This document shows positions 60,588-64,000 of a DNA stretch of 64,000 nucleotides, piece by piece (the first letter of the stretch is position 1; the number at the start of each line of letters is the position of its first letter). The position numbers were made by a program, and so were the translations under genes. The DNA is taken from positions 62,001-126,000 of the forward strand of contig NZ_JAIERS010000001.1 of the NCBI RefSeq assembly GCF_019746665.1, written 5' to 3'. The notes below the pieces were generated by a model. That model saw nothing but the letters and a program-made list of their open reading frames with translations, was not told where the DNA came from and made no database searches. This DNA comes from Sphingomonas sp. GTDB lineage: Bacteria; Pseudomonadota; Alphaproteobacteria; Sphingomonadales; Sphingomonadaceae.

Positions 60588-61925
60588 TTACCGCAAGCTT
60601 AGCAACAGCGTCAGGTTCAGCCCGATCAACAGCGCCGCCGTGCCCCAAGCAAGCGCGCTCAGCCAGCGTGGCGCGGCGAGGTTGCCCATCACCCGCCGGT
60701 CCGCGGTGAAGGCGACCAGCGGCACCACCGCGAAGGGCAGTTGCAGGCTGAGCACGACCTGGCTCAGCACCAGCAGATCGGTGGCACCCTTATCTCCGAT
60801 CCAGCCGACCACCGCGATCGCAGGCAGGATCGCGATCGCCCGCGTCAGCAGCCGCCGCAGCCAGACGGGGAGCTTCAGATCGAGAAACCCCTCCGCCACG
60901 ATCTGCCCCGCAAGCGTGCCGGTGATCGTGCTGTTCTGCCCCGAGGCGAGCAGCGCCACCGCGAACACCACGCTCGCCGCCCCCGCGCCGAGCAGCGGCG
61001 ACAACAAGTGATAGGCCTGGTCGATCGCCACCACGTCGGTGCGCCCGGCGCCATGGAACGCGGCCGCCGCCAGAATCAGAATCGCCGCGTTGATGAACAG
61101 CGCGACGAACAGCGCGAGCGTCGAGTCGATCGTCGCCAGCCGGATCGCCTGGCGCTTGCCGGCCTCGTCGCGGGCGAAGGCGCGGGTCTGCACGATCGCG
61201 CTGTGAAGATAGAGGTTATGCGGCATCACCGTCGCCCCCAGAATGCCAATCGCCAGATAGAGCAGCTTGGGATCGGTGACGATCGCCGGATCGGGCGCGA
61301 GCCCGCCCAGCACCGCGCCCAGCGCCGGCTGCGCCACCGCCAGTTCATAAGCGAAGCAGCCCGCGATCACGACCAGCAGCGTGACGATAAACGCCTCGAG
61401 CAGACGAAACCCCCAGCGCTGCAGCCCCAGGATCACCAGCACGTCGAACCCGGTGAGGATTACCCCGGCGAGCAGCGGCAGACCGAACAGCAATTGCAGC
61501 GCGATGGCGGTGCCGAGCACCTCGGCCAGATCGCAGGCGATGATCGCCAGTTCGCACAACACCCACAGCGCGAGCGCGACGGGGCGCGGGTAGCGGGCGC
61601 GGCACGCCTGCGCCAGATCCATCCCGCTCACCACCCCCAGCCGCGCGGCGAGCGCCTGGAGCAGCATCGCCATCAGGTTCGCCGCCAGGATCACGACGAG
61701 CAGGCGATAACCATAGGCCGAGCCGCCGGCGATGTCGGTCGCCCAATTGCCCGGGTCCATATAGCCGACCGCGACGAGGAAGCCGGGGCCGCTGAACGCG
61801 AATAGCCGCCGCCACCAGGCGCCCTGCACGGGCACGCTACGATACGCCTCGCTGAGCGACGGCCGCACCGGCTCGGGCGCGGCGAAAGCGGCGCTCGGCT
61901 CGGCGGCGAAGGGCGGCGGGCTCAT
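60588..61925 (-). CDS. mntH: NRAMP divalent metal transporter (manganese)
   Basis: A 445-residue inner-membrane proton-coupled transporter with 11 predicted helices. NRAMP signatures are present: [15 protein letters not shown] with the metal-ligand Asp and Asn of TM1, the TM6 ligands [12 protein letters not shown], and the transport consensus region [12 protein letters not shown]. Start ATG 61925 has a weak ribosome site. Mn(II) is the usual bacterial substrate. No Mur or MntR operator was recognised in the short upstream region. Confidence 0.93.
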   Translation of the reverse strand: MSPPPFAAEPSAAFAAPEPVRPSLSEAYRSVPVQGAWWRRLFAFSGPGFLVAVGYMDPGNWATDIAGGSAYGYRLLVVILAANLMAMLLQALAARLGVVSGMDLAQACRARYPRPVALALWVLCELAIIACDLAEVLGTAIALQLLFGLPLLAGVILTGFDVLVILGLQRWGFRLLEAFIVTLLVVIAGCFAYELAVAQPALGAVLGGLAPDPAIVTDPKLLYLAIGILGATVMPHNLYLHSAIVQTRAFARDEAGKRQAIRLATIDSTLALFVALFINAAILILAAAAFHGAGRTDVVAIDQAYHLLSPLLGAGAASVVFAVALLASGQNSTITGTLAGQIVAEGFLDLKLPVWLRRLLTRAIAILPAIAVVGWIGDKGATDLLVLSQVVLSLQLPFAVVPLVAFTADRRVMGNLAAPRWLSALAWGTAALLIGLNLTLLLSLR

Positions 61926-62011
61926 CGCAGGGTCATGTGGGCGAGCGGCGGGAGCGATGCAATCGACGCCCTTTGACAAAATCCTCCCATAAAGCCGGGG
62001 GGAAGCATCGT

Positions 62012-62875
62012 TCAGCCCAGCACCCGGCCCGCGACTGCGTCGAGTTTGGCCACCAGCGCCGGATCGCGGCGCGCTGGATCGGTGATGAGCGCATGATCGA
62101 GCACCCGGTCGATCGGCGAGGGCGCGCGCTCGGGCGGCAGCGCGCGCAGGAACTCGGCGACGGTGCGCCGGGCGAGATCGCCATTCGCGTGCATCTGCGC
62201 GATCACCTCGCTCACTTCCACCGGCGCCTCGCTTTCGCGCCAGCAATCATAATCGGTGACCATGCCGATCAGCGCATAGGGTAGCTCGGCCTCGCGCGCG
62301 AGCTTAGCCTCGGGCAGCGCGGTCATCCCGATCACGTCCGCCCCCCATTGCCGGTAAAGCAGGCTTTCGGCACGCGTGGAGAATTGCGGCCCCTCCATCG
62401 CGATATAGGTCGCGCCGTCGGCCACCTGCCCGCCCGCGCGCGCCACCGCCGCCGCCGCGAAGCCCGACAGGCGCGGGCAGACCGGCTCGGCCATCGAGAC
62501 ATGCGCGACCAGACCCGATCCGAAGAAGCTCGATACGCGCCCCTGGGTGCGATCGATGAACTGGTCGACGATCACGAACCGGCCCGGCTCCAGCTCCTCG
62601 CGCAGCGATCCGATCGAACTGATCGCGAGGATATCGGTGCAACCGCTGCGCTTCAGCGCATCGATATTGGCGCGGGCGTTGATCTCGCCGGGAGAGATCA
62701 CATGCCCCCGGCCGTGGCGCGGCAGGAAGCGCAGCTCGACCTCGCCGACCCGGCCGAACAGGATTTCGTCGGAGGGGTTGCCCCAGGGCGTATCGACCCG
62801 GCGCCATTCGGCTTGTTCGAGCCCCTCGATCGCGTAAAGCCCGGAACCGCCGATAATGCCGATCGTCCACCCCAT
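62012..62875 (-). CDS. mtnP: S-methyl-5'-thioadenosine phosphorylase
   Basis: A 287-residue purine nucleoside phosphorylase-type enzyme that splits methylthioadenosine to adenine and methylthioribose 1-phosphate in the methionine salvage pathway. Motifs: [10 protein letters not shown] (phosphate site), [20 protein letters not shown], the substrate loop [31 protein letters not shown] and TDYDCW. Length normal. Not linked to other mtn genes in the window. Confidence 0.95.
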   Translation of the reverse strand: MGWTIGIIGGSGLYAIEGLEQAEWRRVDTPWGNPSDEILFGRVGEVELRFLPRHGRGHVISPGEINARANIDALKRSGCTDILAISSIGSLREELEPGRFVIVDQFIDRTQGRVSSFFGSGLVAHVSMAEPVCPRLSGFAAAAVARAGGQVADGATYIAMEGPQFSTRAESLLYRQWGADVIGMTALPEAKLAREAELPYALIGMVTDYDCWRESEAPVEVSEVIAQMHANGDLARRTVAEFLRALPPERAPSPIDRVLDHALITDPARRDPALVAKLDAVAGRVLG

Positions 62876-62900
62876 TTGCTCGCTCCGATGGAGAATGTTG

Positions 62901-63311
62901 ATGCGTTTCTATTGCCTGGCGCTGCTCGCCGCCCTGCCCGTCGCCGCTCATGCCGCCGAGCCGATCACGGGGCAATGGGTGACGAAGGAAGGCAAGGCGA
63001 TCGTGACGATCGCGCCATGCGGGGGCGGCGTGCTGTGCGGCAAGGTCTCCAAGGCGTTGAAGCCCTTCACCGAGGGCAATGGGCTGGACATCCGCAATCC
63101 CGATCCCGCGCTGCGCACCCGCCCGATCGTGGGGCTGACGATCCTATCGAGCTTCAAGGACACCGGGCGCGACTGGCGCGGGCGCATCTATAACCCTGAA
63201 GAGGGCCGCGATTATCGCTCGATCCTGCGCCGGCTGCCCGACGGCTCGCTCGAGGTGAAGGGGTGCTGGGGGATTTTCTGCCAGACGCAGAACTGGAAAG
63301 CCGCGCGATAG
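62901..63311 (+). CDS. DUF2147 exported protein
   Basis: A 136-residue protein with signal peptide MRFYCLALLAALPVAAHAA and the DUF2147 core: GQWVTKEGKAIVTIAPCGGGVLCGKV, TRPIVGLTILSSFK, RGRIYNPEEGRDYRSILRRLPDGSLEVKGCWGIFCQTQNW. GGAGAATG precedes ATG 62901. Two cysteine pairs may form disulfides in the periplasm. Function of the domain is not established. Confidence 0.88.
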   Translation: MRFYCLALLAALPVAAHAAEPITGQWVTKEGKAIVTIAPCGGGVLCGKVSKALKPFTEGNGLDIRNPDPALRTRPIVGLTILSSFKDTGRDWRGRIYNPEEGRDYRSILRRLPDGSLEVKGCWGIFCQTQNWKAAR

Positions 63312-63381
63312 GAGCGTTCGAGGAGAAGCAAGGCTAAGCCCTGAGGGAGCAGCGATCTCCACGCCACCGCCTGAACCCAAA

Positions 63382-64000
63382 TCAAACGACTTCCATGTCC
63401 ACCTTATAATGGTGCCAGGCGAATATGGCCGCCGCGCCCCGGTGCGGGCGCCAGGCTTCGGCGAGCTCGCGCGTGCGCTTCTCGCTTGGGCGCGCCTCAA
63501 GGCCCAAGATCCGCCCGATTTCGATCTGCACCGCGAGGTCGCCCGCCGGCCAGATGTCACCGCGCCCCTCGGCGAACAGCAGGTAAATCTCCGCCGACCA
63601 GCGACCAATGCCCTTCACCCGCACGAGCTGGGCGATGGCTTCCTCGTCATCCGTCGGAAGGGCCGCGAAATCGAGCCGCCCGCTCGTCACTTCCTCGGCA
63701 AGGCTATGCGCATAGCTCGCCTTTTGCCGCGATAGGCCCACCGCGCGCAGTTCCTCGATGCTGGCGGCGGCGAGCACGGCGGGGTCCGTCAGATCACCGA
63801 GCGCCTCCAGCTTGCGCCAGATCGAGGCGGCCGCCGCCACGCTCACCTGCTGGCCGACGATCGTGCGCAGCAAGGTGGCATAGCCACGATCGCGCAGGCG
63901 CGGCTCCGGATAGCCGGCACGGTCCAGGGCACGCGCGAAAGCCGGCTCGAGCGCGGCGAGCGCGTCGACCCCGGCGCGTAGGCGCTCGGCGCTCAGGCCC
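63382..64000 (-). CDS. alkA: DNA-3-methyladenine glycosylase (HhH-GPD), start beyond window
   Basis: The visible 206 codons encode the catalytic domain of an AlkA-type base-excision glycosylase: RTIVGQQVSVAAAASIW, VGLSRQKASYAHSLAE, helix-hairpin-helix LVRVKGIGRWSAEIYLLF and the catalytic Asp in WPAGDLAVQ, ending AIFAWHHYKVDMEVV. The N-terminus lies beyond 64000; an ATG or alternative start at 63873 would cut into the domain, so the gene is treated as partial. Substrate specificity (3-methyladenine versus other alkylated bases) is not certain. Confidence 0.9.
   Translation of the reverse strand, partial: GLSAERLRAGVDALAALEPAFARALDRAGYPEPRLRDRGYATLLRTIVGQQVSVAAAASIWRKLEALGDLTDPAVLAAASIEELRAVGLSRQKASYAHSLAEEVTSGRLDFAALPTDDEEAIAQLVRVKGIGRWSAEIYLLFAEGRGDIWPAGDLAVQIEIGRILGLEARPSEKRTRELAEAWRPHRGAAAIFAWHHYKVDMEVV

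Overview
The window is very high-GC bacterial DNA, densely coded on both strands, with many 1 bp or 4 bp gene overlaps and frequent GTG/TTG starts. Gene content (FixL/FixJ plus a four-cysteine FNR regulator, a single-cysteine DksA, a cobalamin riboswitch in front of a BtuB-like receptor, a PHA depolymerase, IalB-like and YdcH proteins, short G/C-rich intergenic palindromes) points to an alphaproteobacterium, most likely a Sphingomonas-type member of the Sphingomonadales. That placement is inference; no rRNA is present. I found no tRNA, rRNA, CRISPR array, transposase or phage gene.

Layout. 1-3.4 kb (minus): rmuC (cut by the window edge), a periplasmic thioredoxin-like protein with its CcdA partner, and a lone ABC ATPase with altered motifs. 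3.8-8.4 kb: an oxygen-response block with a 36-residue membrane peptide and a universal stress protein diverging around a perfect FNR box, then fixL-fixJ, a receiver-only response regulator and an FNR/FnrN regulator. 8.5-15.8 kb: DUF2231 protein plus sorbosone-dehydrogenase-like lipoprotein, ppc, a membrane protein/TetR pair, recF, a carboxymuconolactone-decarboxylase-family protein. 16-18.2 kb: a compositionally different patch with an alpha/beta hydrolase, an XRE regulator and a membrane protein. 18.6-28 kb: IalB-like protein, histidine phosphatase, two divergent YdcH genes, two PilZ proteins, dksA, a Ser/Thr-rich surface protein, serS (with an unusual insertion), surE, an NlpD-like lipoprotein and tyrS. 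28-46 kb: phaZ, an exporter, an orphan secreted protein, a saccharopine-dehydrogenase-family enzyme, rnr, glpD-trhO, a dihaem cytochrome c, a DUF892-like protein, a two-gene ABC transporter, an S9 peptidase and small envelope proteins. 45.4-46.8 kb: a 6-oxocamphor-hydrolase-like enzyme and a GST. 46.9-49.1 kb: cobalamin riboswitch and btuB.

The most notable region is 49.1-58.2 kb: nine minus-strand genes, every junction overlapping by 1 or 4 bp, encoding a nuclease-fold protein, two GT9 and two GT4 glycosyltransferases, an SDR, GmhB, HldE and a HAD phosphatase. The GmhA-like isomerase is fused to the C-terminus of one GT4 enzyme. Together they contain the set needed to make ADP-heptose and transfer sugars, so the operon probably builds a heptose-containing surface glycan. 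The window ends with cytochrome b561, a membrane GT2, MntH, MtnP, a DUF2147 protein and an AlkA-type glycosylase cut by the edge.

A family of short palindromic elements sits between genes (24.27, 26.27, 33.17, 33.71 and 52.32 kb). One copy supplies the ribosome binding site of surE and another lies in frame inside the end of gmhB.
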